Positions 21,434 through 34,500 of a stretch of DNA of 64,000 nt are shown in pieces; within the stretch, counting starts at the first letter, position 1; each line of letters starts with the position of its first letter. The stretch spans positions 20,808,366-20,872,365 of the forward strand of contig JADWOT020000005.1 of NCBI GenBank assembly GCA_036345935.2. The letters run 5' to 3'. Made by a program: the position numbers and the translations under genes. The notes beneath the pieces were generated by a model. That model was given only the letters and a program-made list of their open reading frames with translations, made no database searches and was not told where the DNA came from. This DNA comes from Taenia hydatigena. Lineage: Eukaryota > Platyhelminthes > Cestoda > Cyclophyllidea > Taeniidae.

Positions 21434-23421
21434 GTCAAGCGTCTTAAAAGCATAACGATGCTTTTCAGTACCTTGCTATGGAAGCTTCAGTTGGAGACTG
21501 CCATCATATGCAAAATCGTCACCCCTCCTCTTCGACTCGAACTGCGATTGATCAACGATGGTTGTGGAGTTGCTGCACTCTGGTTTAACACTTTGACCCC
21601 ACTTGAGCCAATTTTAGTGCACAAATGGTTCCACCTTTCCACCACCTGGCCCACGTTGATGTTAACCAATCGACCACAAGTGCTCGGCAATCCCTTTTTG
21701 ATGTGGCCAGTTTTGGATAAACGAAGTGGGGAGAAGGGGTTGAGAGAAGGGAAAAAGAAGTTGCACATGTGACGCAGAAAAGGCACATCTTTAAGCTCCG
21801 CCTTCATATTGCCTCCTTCTCAGGCCTTGGACAACTCAATCATGCATCAGTGACTCATCGTCTTCCCACAGCACACACACATGCAAGAGCTCCTCGCGTG
21901 CGAAGCCCACCTACAAGAGAGTAGACGTCAGAAGCTGCCAGTCACTGTAACCGCAAACATTATCTATCGCCGTAGCACAATGAAGTGCACAAACTCACAC
22001 TCAAATGCAGATCAGCATTGCCACCAACGCTCTACTTCATGAGTCTCATTAATCTGAACAATAGTGGTTGCGACTAGGTGTTACTCTACTGTGTTTACTC
22101 GAGAGATATATACAGATTCCCGGGGGGGTAGAGAAGGATGAGACGAATTTTATGCGCAGAAGTTAAGTGATGCATGCTAGAGGATACGTTTTCAGTGATG
22201 ATTCAAGCGTGCAGTTGTCTTCGTTCGGCAGCTGCAGCCAATATCGCAAGTTTAGGTGGAAGTTGATGCAAAAAGGTGGTTAGAGAAGACGCACACACGG
22301 AAGCGCACCGACCCAAAACGGACATTAGGAATTCATCGGTCCATGAACTGACCGATGTATGCCTAGGAACGCATGCCTAGTCTGTTGGGCCTATGAGAAA
22401 ATCTTGATGGGAGTTTCGCCCATTCACCAGGAGGCGCCATCGCCTTCGACGAAATGCAAGTTCGTCCATGCGCGATGCGCAGTTGTAAACACACGAACGC
22501 CTAAATTAAAGAGATCTATGGTAAATATTGACCGATAAAATGACGGGAAGGCTAGAGAATAGAAAAGCAGGCATGCGTGATGGCAAATGACCCAATTTAT
22601 CACTAAAATCGGTGTTTTTGTCGACCCTAGACCCATGGATGGAACAACACCACTAGAATCGAACCAGCAGTTTGAATTAAGCATTCTACTTATGGAATGA
22701 TCTAGTCTAATACATTCTCGAGGCGATCTCCAACAAAGCTCCATCATGGCATTGATGTTGAAACTAATGAGCATCTGAAATACAACATTGAGCTTAAGCC
22801 GAAAGATTATCAGCCATTCACTTAAAGTGTTTAAGGAAAAACGGCGACAGACGTACAAATGAAGACCCCTTGGGAGTGCACCGCTGACCCAACGATGGTA
22901 AAGGGACACACCATCGAAGGTAGAAAAACGATGTTAAAACGAGAGTTTAACCCACAGAACACCGAGAAGCAACAGTAGAAGAGGAATGGTGACCAGCAGG
23001 ACAAATTGCTTTCGATTCGAAAGGCAACACGATCCTGAAGGCAGAGGCTAACGGAAACTTGCTGACCAGTGTCCGGTTAAGCTTTTCGAGGGACTGGACA
23101 ACCTAGAGGGCGTCAATTGTGTTAAAAATGCCAGAACTGCAAAAACTATAAAATCTTCAGCGCTGAGGTAGGACGTAGAGGACAGACAAAAACCGACGTT
23201 TCAGGTGACATAAAGGACAATGGCAGCGCCGGACAGTGTATCAAGTATCATAAAGGATTCTGCGCGTTGCAAAGGAAAAAGTCAAAGCGCCAGGTCCGAT
23301 CGCACGCACGTTATGCTCTCACGGGCTCTCGCTCGCTATTTCACTTGTTCACTAGTTCACTCACACATCCAGGCAACCAGGCAAACAACGGCGCACAGAG
23401 CGAGGAAATTAGTCAGGCCGT

Positions 23422-23457
<36 letters not shown>
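23422..23457. repeat. (CA)18 microsatellite
   Basis: The longest dinucleotide run in the window, about 18 perfect units. Confidence 0.95.
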
Positions 23458-23459
<2 letters not shown>

Positions 23460-26400
23460 CATTCGTTTTACCGATGTTGTGTGCTGCGTGCAGAGTGCGT
23501 ACATGCTGTTGCGTGCTAGTGGGCAAATCACGCGTTCACCAAAGAGGAGGCAGAAGTAGTTACAGAAATCCACTCTTCGCCCCTTACACCCCACCCGTCT
23601 GCCCCACACAACCTGCAGCAGTAATAGTCAATCCTCCCTTCCAGTAACAATTCTAGACATGTTTAGGCGTGAACGCTTGCGAAGCGAAGGAAGAGTGAAA
23701 ATGCCCAAATGCGGTTTTACGAAAACTCGAGCGGTGTGAGTGTATGCGTGCGCGCATAGAGGCAAGGGAGCCAACGAACGGTTGAAGGAACGAACGAATG
23801 TGAAAACAACTGTTTCCGGAAAACAGACAACGCGTCAGACGACTTTTAGAAGAAATACACTGGCGAACGCAAACACATACGCACACAAGGGCAAATGCGC
23901 GCTGTGCACGTTCGAGACATGTGCCATTTTAAACGTCCGAAAAGGAGAAGACGAGGAAACGTACTCCTGCTGTAGGTGGAAACGCGTGTGTTAGAAACGG
24001 GCATCACTTATTCATCTGTGACACAAGTGGTACTTTATGGCCATCGGGCATTGACAGGTATGGAGGCGCGGCTAGAATCTCCTGCCTTGGGTGTCCAGCG
24101 GCCTAGAAATTCAGATCTGTCCATTTCTGCTAATTCTCTTTGATCGGGATCAATGTGAGGTTCCTATGCAGCTCCAATTCACCAAAGGTAGAAAGTGTGT
24201 GCGATTAGGAAAGTGGAGTACATTGTCTGAAATTCCTGATCTAAAACAAGCGTTTCTGACGACTCTGGATACCGTTGTGTTGGCCGCAGCGTATGTAAAT
24301 TGAAAAGCAGATGAATTTAGGCTATTACTTATAAATGACCTCGAGGACAAGTGGGTACCCGTTATAGTCCACTATAGCTGATAAAATTGACAGATTTTCC
24401 TGAGGAGCATAACCAATGTTTGACATGCTGCCAAATACTGCCTCAAATATAAATTGTCTAGCTTCCGAAATTAGTCACAAAAATCTTTCCAGATTGAATA
24501 GATTAATTATCAAGTCTTTTGGTAGCCTCAACGAAGAAGAATAGTTTGCACGATTTAAACATGAGCCGATCGGGTTGATGTTTTAATGCTTGTCCATAAC
24601 TGTCTACATTTATCTTGTTGTACACATTCAGTAAGAAGATCGACAGTTCACGGTACCTTTGATTAGGTGGACGGAATTCATCTTCAGGAAACTACCCATC
24701 ATGTACATGTTACCCAGCACACGGCTATCTCGAAAGTAACAAGTTCAAGGCTGTATGGAGGTCGAAGTATCAACCGGTTGCAGGACGATTTTTTGACTTA
24801 ACATGGAGAGGCAAACAAAGTGAAAACAACGAATAAATACACTATTTTTCCAACATTGTCAGCGCGTGTGTAACAATGACTTAAATAAGAAGGTCTACTG
24901 GTAACCGAAGTCAAACTGAATGCTCAAGACAAGTCTGTTAGTTCATCCCTATAAAAAGTGCGCATTTTTGGCAACGAGAGTTATTCCTATGGAAGGGGAA
25001 ATGGGCAAAAAGGAAAGCTAATGCAACCAGCACTTTTAAGTAGCGAGGATGACATCCGCGTGGCTGTTCTTCGGGACGTCTGGACTGAAATAGATGCGAT
25101 AAAGTTTCTTCCCAGTTAGACACCAAGACGCCACACAATTCAACTTGGAACTGCTCCTAAACCTTAGGGCTTAGAAATTGCCTTTTTGAATGCCACAAAC
25201 ATCGTAAATTACCTTTAACACAGGTATTAATCAAAGGTAGTGTGTAATGGAGTAGAGTTGCGCTCTGACAGTACAAAGCCAAATGGTACATTTTAAGTCC
25301 GATCCGAAATGAAAATTCCGCATTGTTGAACCATGAGTAACGCTCCAGTGTGCACGTGACACAAAGAAAGCCAATTTTGTGGATGACCCCTTGTTTGGGC
25401 CTATAAGGTAGGTACCCCTTAGATTTTTCCAGGCAATCAAAATCGTAAAAGTCGATAAGCAGCAAATGCTCCTGAAAAAATTACAACTGAACTAGATGTC
25501 GTCTAAAAAAACTATGCTGCAAAGCGTCATCAAGAGCGGGTCTATGGTAGGATTTTCGGGATCTCGAAATGATGGGTTTACTAATAGGGGAAAGGAAAGT
25601 GAAGACCGGACAAGATGACTCACGACGAGTTCTTAACCGGGCCGTTTTATCACACAAACGAGACAAAGAACCATCACCAAAGTGTCAACACCACCTAGTT
25701 CGGGGCCCATCATATCCACTCACACACACACATAATTATAACGGGGGAAGCTGGAGGGAAGGAAGGGAGGACGGAGCCCAGTGGTCAACATATTGTAGTA
25801 GGTCCCAAATATCGATTAGAAAAGCCCAAGTGCACGCACTTTTGAGTCGCGTTTGGGCGTTGGAAATGCTTTGACGTACGATTTCAGCTGCCAACCCTTA
25901 ATACGAGATTTATAAATTTTTTCATAATCGCCTTGGTTACCCAAACAGGAGGCAAACCTTAGTCGGCATCACCCCTAATGTTGGTCTCGCAGTTCACACC
26001 CATCAATCTCACTATTTAGTATTAGCTTTGTATACATTTGCAAAATGACAACTAACCCCAACTGGGTTATAGCTTGTAGTCGCGCTCCTTTCGTAGATTC
26101 ATAAAACGACCCGAATAAAGAAAACGATCTACAGATGCTAAGATTTAAGCTCAATCAGTAGAGAGGGCCGCAGAAACAACTCAGAATTAGCAGAGGACAT
26201 GAAGAGCCGATGATTTTAATCAAGGTAATAGGTAAATCTATCTGCAAATCAGTGAAGTCAGCCAACTATACTATCGAATTCACTAAAGCAGACATGCAAA
26301 ACAGCGTACTACTCGACCCCATAAAGTGGTTGAAAGAGTCCGGTGCAGTTACAAGTACCGCGGCGGCTCAATGTGTTGTGTATTACTCGTTTTTGTGGAA

Positions 26401-27998
26401 AGTAGATTTGTCATATTATGGCTTACCTGCATAGATAACACTACAGAGCTGGTTTCAACGCCCTTTCTTCTACTCAGCTCAGAGAAGGTGTCAACTTAAT
26501 GTCTGCCCACTTCTCATGCACGTCAAAGCGCGCACGGATCGCTAAATGAGTGGATGAATAAAGAAGCAACAGGTCGATCTCACGACTCAGTCACAGGTAT
26601 GAACAAGACGATAGAAAACCTGTAGATGCGTAATTTCGGCACTCGGACGGGGAGCCGTTGTGCTCTAGAACAAAGGTTGATAAGACACACCTCACCCACA
26701 AGGCAATTCTAGCTCACATAGATAGACTGAGGAATAAAAGGTAATCTGCTAGATTCATTGACACAAATTCAGTCTGCTTTCTACGTTCGCCAAGGTGAGC
26801 GAGTAGCGAGCGCTGAGCACACGGATCGTGTCAATCACAATGGTGGCGGCAGCGCTAGGTGGTAATTAATGCTGGGCCACCAAACTTCAATCTACACCTC
26901 GAACGCGCACGGTCGGGCGGGGTGTGGCAAAGTGCCTTCTTTTGCAGCAGATCAACCAGCAATAACACCGGGAAGCTTTTGTGATGATGCGTGTGCGCGT
27001 GCGTATACACACGTGCGAGGATCCCAGGTGCACTAGATAGACCAGCAAGGGAGTTAGGATACCTGACCCAATTTGGGTTAGGAAGTGAACAATCTCCTCC
27101 CACTTTACTAAAAAAGGACACCTTCAAGGCATTATGACAGGACAGGAAACGTCAAAGTGGTGGGTAATTCAGTGCCACGGTGCAGAAACCTCGCCTGCCA
27201 AGAACGCAGATTTGCTGCAAGCAGGCAATAAGAGTAGCTTGGCATAGCCCTCAAAATTTCCCGACCATCACGGCGTCAAATGTAGTAGCCTCCTGGGAGT
27301 GTGGCTGCGGGTGTGAGCATGCGCGTGTAGCGATAATTTTTGGGTTCACAGCTCCAGAGGGAGATGAGCTTGCTACATGAAATACCACAAGTTTGTGGAT
27401 AAAAAGTTCACACAGGTAACAAATCTCGACACACACGCACATACACACCTGACATTGGAGGAATCACATGCACATATGAGCATATTCATACATACACACA
27501 TAAACGCATTCCCATTGGTGGTATTGACTTAGAAAAAACGAACGGATCGTAGATGGGTGCCGACGACATGACAATATTCCACGAAGGGAAGAAGTCCATG
27601 CAAGCTCGAATTACTTTGTCTTTCAGGGTAAGAGATACAAGGACAGGAAAAAAATGCATGGTATGGAAAAGCAGGAATGGGGTTGTCGACTTACCAAAAT
27701 GAATACTGTTGTTCCTGTGATTGTGCGCCTGACGGAAGGCTCGAAAGTGCACTTGCGCCTGCGTGTGGGAACGGAGGGGGGAGAGGAAATCGTGCCGCAG
27801 ACAGACGGACGGAGAGAAGGCGAGAGGGATCGAAAGGAAACGTTGAAAGTTGACTCTGTGTGAAAACTCGTCTGCGCGTGTGTACGTAAGGTATATTCCA
27901 CGGCTGGGTAGAGGGCTCCAACGCGGCCCCACAGCGAAAGGTGTGTAATGGAGTGAGCGTAAGCGTGCGTATGTGTGTGCGGTGCGGCGCGCCGCGAT

Positions 27999-28019
27999 GT
28001 GGTGTGGTGTGGTGTGGTG
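27999..28019. repeat. (TGTGG)n tandem repeat
   Basis: About four units of a TG-rich pentamer inside a GC/TG-rich belt. Confidence 0.8.
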
Positions 28020-28244
28020 CAGTGCGTGTGGGTGCGTAACACACTGCGCACGCTATTTTCTATGGTGTGCGCAAGTGCTGCTGCTCGTAGTACTACACGA
28101 CTACTACTGCTATTGCTAATACTACTACCGCTCCCACCACCGAGAACGCGAGAACGAGAAAGTACCAAGGCTACGTGGGGGTGCCCCTCCTACTGGTGCG
28201 TGGATGTGTGTGTGCGGTATGGCTGTGCTGCTCCTGACGTGCCC

Positions 28245-28268
28245 GCCTGCCTGCCTGCCTGCCTGCCT
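28245..28268. repeat. (CCTG)n microsatellite
   Basis: Five to six CCTG units in the same TG-rich belt, followed by an (ATC)n run at about 28359-28375. Confidence 0.85.
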
Positions 28269-31200
28269 ACGTGCGAACGTTCGTATGTGTGCGTGCGTGT
28301 GCGTGTCACTACCACCAGCAACACGACGTACCGACTCCGTGTGCGTGCCTCTCATCACTATCATCATCATCATCACTACTGCCACGCGTCTTCCTCCCGC
28401 TATTGGCGCGCGCGGGCAAGGAGTAGTGCGACAGACAGGCGCACAACGGATGTACGTGCAGTGCACACGCACACATGTCTCAAATGCGCACACGCACGCC
28501 GTCCGCGTAGGGCGTCTTGGCGCTATCGTCTCCTCTGGTGGGCTTGCCCGTACTCACATCCACCCTTTCACCAGTTAAATGGGGTGGCGCAGTTGTAAAT
28601 GGGCTGTCTGTCCTGTGGATTTTTTTTCTCCACTCACCTGCTCTCATCCATTGGTGGTAGGTCATTTAGGTTTGAACCTCCACTGAGGCCTGATGTTGCT
28701 ACTAAATTGGTGGTAAGTAGGTGGAGTCGTGACCTTGGGCGATTTGAGGAGGGCAGCGACCGTACGGTTACTGTTGCTAGCGCGACTATGTTGCACCGGG
28801 CTTACAAAGAAGAATGGGCATCATCCCCACCACTGGAGTGAGGATTTGAACAATTGAGGACTGCTCAAGGGTGCCAAGATAGTGTGGAATATGAGACTTT
28901 GGAGAGGACAAAAATGGGATACCATCAGAATCTAAGGTGTTACATATGCAAGTGAGACCAAAACTTTAGTTGTTTGGCCATTCCTGGGGGAATTTTCACT
29001 CACTAGGGCATCAAAACCTCTACAAGTGCAAAAGAACTTTAGAAGAAATGCAGATAGCTTAGACTAATTTCTGCTTAACTATGAGACTGAGGCACCAAAG
29101 AGAGCCCGAGTTTTGTTCACACATTGGTTGTAGGCTATCTTTGCAAGAAGGTGATACGTTCATCTACTTTGTGGATGGGAAGGCTCTGAACCGCTCCATG
29201 GAGCACAATTAGAGGGAACCGCGGATCCTCAAAACTCTAAAACAGCTGACTTTTGCCAAATTCTGCCGATTAATAAGACTTGCCTATGGTACATTAGGCT
29301 TGTGAAATATTTTAAGGAAGCCCAAATGCCTGCTGTTAATGTAAATAGGCGGTAATCTGTGATAACTGGGGTAGTAACTCCACACGACTGTTTGTAAAGG
29401 CAATAAAAGGCAACGAAATTCATAAGTGAAGATAAACTTCAAACGAATCACCCCTTTGCACTACAAGGTGTTACTTAGGCATTAAATAAAATTTTAAAAG
29501 GAGGCCTTTATCAAAGTAAATATTTAAGCGTTTTCTGTGGTTCGAGAAACTGGTTCAACCGTTTATTATTCACAGTAGTAAAAAGAGATGGCTTTACTGT
29601 CGACTGTAAAATTTTTTTACATAAGCAATCGCTTGTGAGGCCTCCTGTTGCATACAAATCGTCTCCAATCACCGGAAATACATGATTTAGGGTTCCTGTG
29701 ATTACCATAGGTAGGTAAAAATGAAGAGATCCATTCATCGCATCCAAGTTAAGGCGAAGAAAACGTCACACTTAATAGTGAACCAACCATGCAGTAAAAG
29801 TGAAAAGTCGCTTCAAACGACTGCGGAGCAATCACGACCAAATCGTGTTCCGAGGGAAATAAATTTTTCAAGGGTTTTTGAGACTCATTAAAAACGACTG
29901 TGCCTCTTGCAATTTGCAGTCGTGTAGCAGCAGTATGCCGGAGGGCACACCACACTGCTGCACGAATATTAAAATAGGACCTCCTTCTGCTTCCGCCAAC
30001 GGCAGTAGCAGCAGTCTTCACGCCAAACGACCATTAATCTGAGCAAGGCAACTACGGACCAGCTTCAAGAACTTGCAGATGACTACACTCTTCTCGCTGC
30101 CTATTAAACTCACATTAATGTGCACCCGCTCCGTGTAGTATTCGTGTCAAGAAGCACTTCCTCTTCTTCTCAAACATTTTCTCACCTATAATTGCAAAAA
30201 TTGTACCACTGAAAAGGATTTGCTTACTCACTGAAGTTTAATAAGACCTCACGAATTGTTAAACATTGTCCATATGAGCACATTACACTACTCCTCACTG
30301 TAAGAAGTAAATGTGCTTTCAAGTTACACTCTGATTCTCGGCCCGATGGAGAATTCACGCCATCCATAAACCACAGGAAATGGTAGTCAAATTACACTCA
30401 ATGAGATTTTGTTGGAAGTAGAACTAGGGAAGTTTAGAATGTGAATATTTAAGCATTTATACAAAAAGTAATGAAAGTTGGCTGAATTGTTTTTAGTGCC
30501 CTTGTCAAGCGTAGTATGGGTGGCAGTTCGGCTGAATTAGAGGGAGAGAACGGCGAAACGGCAAATTACAGTGCATTTTGAGGCCGCCTTAGCGCACTAG
30601 ACCACGTATTGCATTTTACAGAAAGAGTTGGTTTTCCCAGTCCCACTATGAGTGGCTTAAAAATGAGCACTTGGCGAGGTCCATTACCTCAAGAAGGATT
30701 TATATCTTTCACGAAATGATCCACGAAACGCCATAAATGATTAGTGGTGCGCATCAAGTCTTGAGGGAGCTATGTAATGAAATAATAAAAAAGGTTAATC
30801 TTTCTGAATTTTTAAACATCGTCACATTTCAGAACAAAATTTTACGCATACGAAATCAATAATGCACGCATTTATCGGACCTGGAAAAAAATCGATAAAT
30901 TTTTGCATCTGCAATGGAACGGTGAACACAGCTCAGGCACAAACCGCTTAGTCACTGTGTGAAGTTAGAAGATTAGTAAAATAACCGCCGCAGTCTCATT
31001 TACCTCACTCACAGCGGCCACAATAAGCCCGGACGGGAAGTTATCCACATCAGCTGTCAGATAGGGCTAAATTTACTTAATTTTGGTCCAACGAAAACAG
31101 GGCTCTCTGTTTTGGGCGAAACAATTCAGTGTTACTTTCCCTTCCAGTTGGTAGGACGGGAACCCAAAGTTTAATACTTTTACAAGTTTACATGGAAGAA

Positions 31201-31562
31201 TTTTTTTTCGCCATTAACTTAAACGAAGGATTTAACGCATCCGGCGGCAGAAGTTTGCCTGTGGGCGGCTGAATTCACACACCTTTTTTCCGTTTATCGC
31301 AGTTCAATTTTCAGCCTTTCTACCTTTTGCATCCCCGACCCTCTCCCTTTCTCGTTTACCTCCTCACTAGGCCAACGATTTCACCCACCACAGTTCCACT
31401 GTAAACGCATTCACGCTAGTAGAGTGGCTGATTAGCCCTGTAACTTCGGTGCATTGGCAGCCGTATGGCGCAATTCGTACGCATGAGCCTTGTCAATGCA
31501 GTCCCTTTGATTTTGTGCTAGTCTGATTGACCGATGTTTACTCTCAAACACAGTGCATTCAT

Positions 31563-34500
31563 TCATGGTGCACGTTCGCTTGGATTAGTTGGCCTCTCCG
31601 CATCATCAAGCGAATCAGGCATGTTGACACTAGGCCAGAAGACGTCAAGGGTGAAGAATGATTCTCTCTGCAAATTTTGTTCCGTCTCATGCCCGTAAAT
31701 CAAGTCACTGAAGAATGTAGCAGTAATGTGAATAAGTTCTGCCCGATTCTTCAAAAGGAATTTGCCGTAAATTTGACCTTCAAGTCAGAAGCTAAACAAT
31801 CGAATGCACAGTTCAGACTGCAGAAAGAGCTTTGCACTAATTCAGCCATTCTTCAGGTGGGTCACATAAAACGCCTATCCTTGGAAAATACATAATTAAA
31901 TCTGCAAGTTTGCACATTTGTAGCATCGAAAGTTGATAAGTAAAAGTCAAAATTCTAAGCTAAAATGTGTCAAACAACATTATCAGAAGTGCATCGAGCC
32001 CACATTGTCACAACGAAATCTCTCACCATTTACTTTTATGTCATCGAGGTCCACAACATTATGCATTAACTCTGACTTGGAGCGCCAGACGAGCATCTTA
32101 TGTGTCACGCATTGGCAAGTCCCTTAAAGAGCGGATGGTGTAACTGAAAAACGTAATGCCTGAAGGTCCGTAACTAATCGGGTTGGAAGAATCAAAAAAA
32201 CATTTGCAAAATTTGGCAGAAAAGAAACAACAACGACAACAACCACCTCTCTTCAACCCAATGGCTTTAGCCCCTGCATAAATATTCACCAAGAGCCTCA
32301 ATAGCCGCCGATTAGCCTCCCATGGGAATGTTTACAGGTGTCAGCCTGGGGCGAGGTGGGTGTGATATGGCTGTCTTTGACACAACGCCACGTGAAATGG
32401 CACGAAACTGCAGACCTAAAAGCGGGAAGGTGGATTACCAAAGCCGCGGACAGCATGACAAGAGGACGTCCATTGGTGTTCACCCTCAGTGGTCCAGATT
32501 TTGCCCATCAATGGCGATGACAAATCCGGCTCCCTCTCGCATTCTTCAAGTCTCTCTCGCTTATCTGTGTGCTGGGACATAGAGTGTGACATTTTGAAAG
32601 ACCTTAAAATCAATTCCTCGTCAAATGTAGTACCAACAAGGCGATCGAATCTCCTTAATCAAAAGGGAAATCCGCCTCTTTTGTCTCCTTCGCCGTTCTT
32701 GTAAAAATAGACTTTTAAGAGAGGATGTGCATCCAGATACTGCTTTACTTTGCTCAGCGTCCTGAGGGCAGTGAACCCGGACAAACTGCACAAGGGGCGG
32801 CGTAATCGGTTATGTGAACGTCGGTGAATTTGGATGACCTGCTCCGAAAACACACCGCCCACTTAACAATCGTACAGTCCCACCGGAATGGACTTTTCTT
32901 TAACTGTTTTTGCTACCTCCCCTTCACCCACAAAGTGGGAAACCCTTCCTGCAACAAGGTCGACGATTTGCCATTTTTTATTATCGGTTGGAAAAACGAG
33001 ACTCTATTCTCGGTGTAACTGGGACTAAAAAATGGAGTAGAATAGGCGGAGAGCAATTTTTCTTGTGGTCCTTTGGAAGTTCACATTTAAACATCTCTAA
33101 TAAATTAGGTTTGAGCAAAATATTTGTGGATTTAACTTTTGTTGACTGCTGTGCAACGGCAAGTGGATTAAAATGAAACTTATTTTGACGATCTGATGAC
33201 CCACAAGGCGGTGTTTTGGTGGAAAATAACCATAAAATTTCACCTTTGACGCTTCTAAGTTTCAGCTTTTACCGCTAGCCTCTGCTCCCAGAGCATGGCG
33301 TTATTTAGCCAAGCGAAACGCGAAATTCGCCCTGATACTATCATATGAAATTAATGAGACTTCTTCAGTTTAAAGTTTGCGCACAAATCAACTCCTCTTT
33401 TGAACTGCTTATCTCTTCCACCTTTTCCATTTCGATGACATGTCGCTTTTTGGAGTTCCGATGAGGTCCAAGGATGCTGAGATGCTTGCTGGCTAACTAA
33501 ATCGGAACATTTAGAAGGCCAATAGTTAAAGGATTGGTTTGTAAACCAAAATCATCCTTATTTTGACGCGATTACTGAGGTCAAGCTGGTGCCAAAGGCA
33601 TTCACTTTTACACACGCTCAGCACTTACCTTTACCAAATGCACCGGCGGAAATTAGTCTCAGGAACATGCAGAAGTCCACTTTTCAGATAAACAATTCAA
33701 TTCTCTTGCAATATAAGCACAGGAAAACTTTGGTTTCCCGCAATAGGGAGAGCAAACAAGTCAATGCTTGACAGCTAAGTGAGGCCACGTTTCAGTCCAC
33801 ATTTCAAGATGGCCATGGATGCACACATTCCAATCGTAAGGTGGTACCGCCTCGATTTCCCGTACAGTTGACTGAATGCCTCTGGTTTTTACTACTGAAG
33901 GTTTAAAAAAATTAACCGATGCAGAGACATGCAACATGGATAACTAATGCACCGGAATCAAAGTGTGATATTTACAAATCTTCCTCAAAGTTGTTCTCCT
34001 ACAAACAGCCGGCTGATGTCTTCACTTTTATTGTGTGTGTGTTGACTGCAAAGATGCATAAGAGCAAACTAATCAGCCAAGTTGCTAGCCAGCGGCGGCA
34101 GTTGGTCGTAAATACGCCAGCAGACAGAAAAGCAGGGCATCAAATTGTGCGTTCCTTTTGTTATTCCACAAAAAGCCTCGACTGTTGCGGCCTCCGTAGT
34201 GCTGCAACAGGAAATGGCGAGAGGTTGACGCCTCCGCCTCAGTTGAGAAAATGAGGAAGGGGAGGAAAAGCCTATGGGCAGCCGCAGCAATGGCAGCAGT
34301 ATCAGCTAAGGTGAGATGTCTGGAAGCTAGTGTTTTAGGCTCCACCTTTATTAGAACTCAGATCGCCTCGCTGTTCTTGCATTCCTAACATGACATGTGG
34401 CATGCCTCAGACACACTTGAAGTGGTGCCTGCACTCTAATCTATGGACTCTGAACGGGAGGAAGTAATCAAATTCACTGATGGCACCTCACGATCTGCGC

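Larger units (their letters stand above)
20303..31562. other. gene-poor, microsatellite-rich 5' flank of gli
   Basis: No recognisable conserved gene in about 11 kb upstream of the gli start. It contains many (CA)n/(TG)n, (GGA)n, (TGTGG)n, (CCTG)n and (ATC)n runs between 21.1 and 28.6 kb, which generate long spurious overlapping frames on both strands. Promoter and enhancers of gli probably lie here, but no TATA box or initiator can be assigned. Confidence 0.55.

Noticed and set aside
21170..21447. Several simultaneous open frames
   Set aside because: Microsatellite-driven; no splice context or domain.
21458..21807. Frames of about 105 codons open on both strands
   Set aside because: Neither has flanking splice sites or recognisable motifs; probably low stop density.
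22424..22909. 161-codon minus-strand frame
   Set aside because: It starts at GTG rather than ATG, has no domain and no plausible splice partners. Length alone is weak evidence, although a decayed element cannot be excluded.
24091..24303. Plus-strand frame reading FDRDQCEVPMQLQFTKGRK
   Set aside because: No ATG start (GTG), weak flanks and no family recognised.
27623..28598. Long overlapping frames on both strands (up to 207 codons)
   Set aside because: They are produced by TG/CA, CCTG and CATCAT simple repeats; the translations are Thr/His/Arg/Cys periodic and not protein-like.
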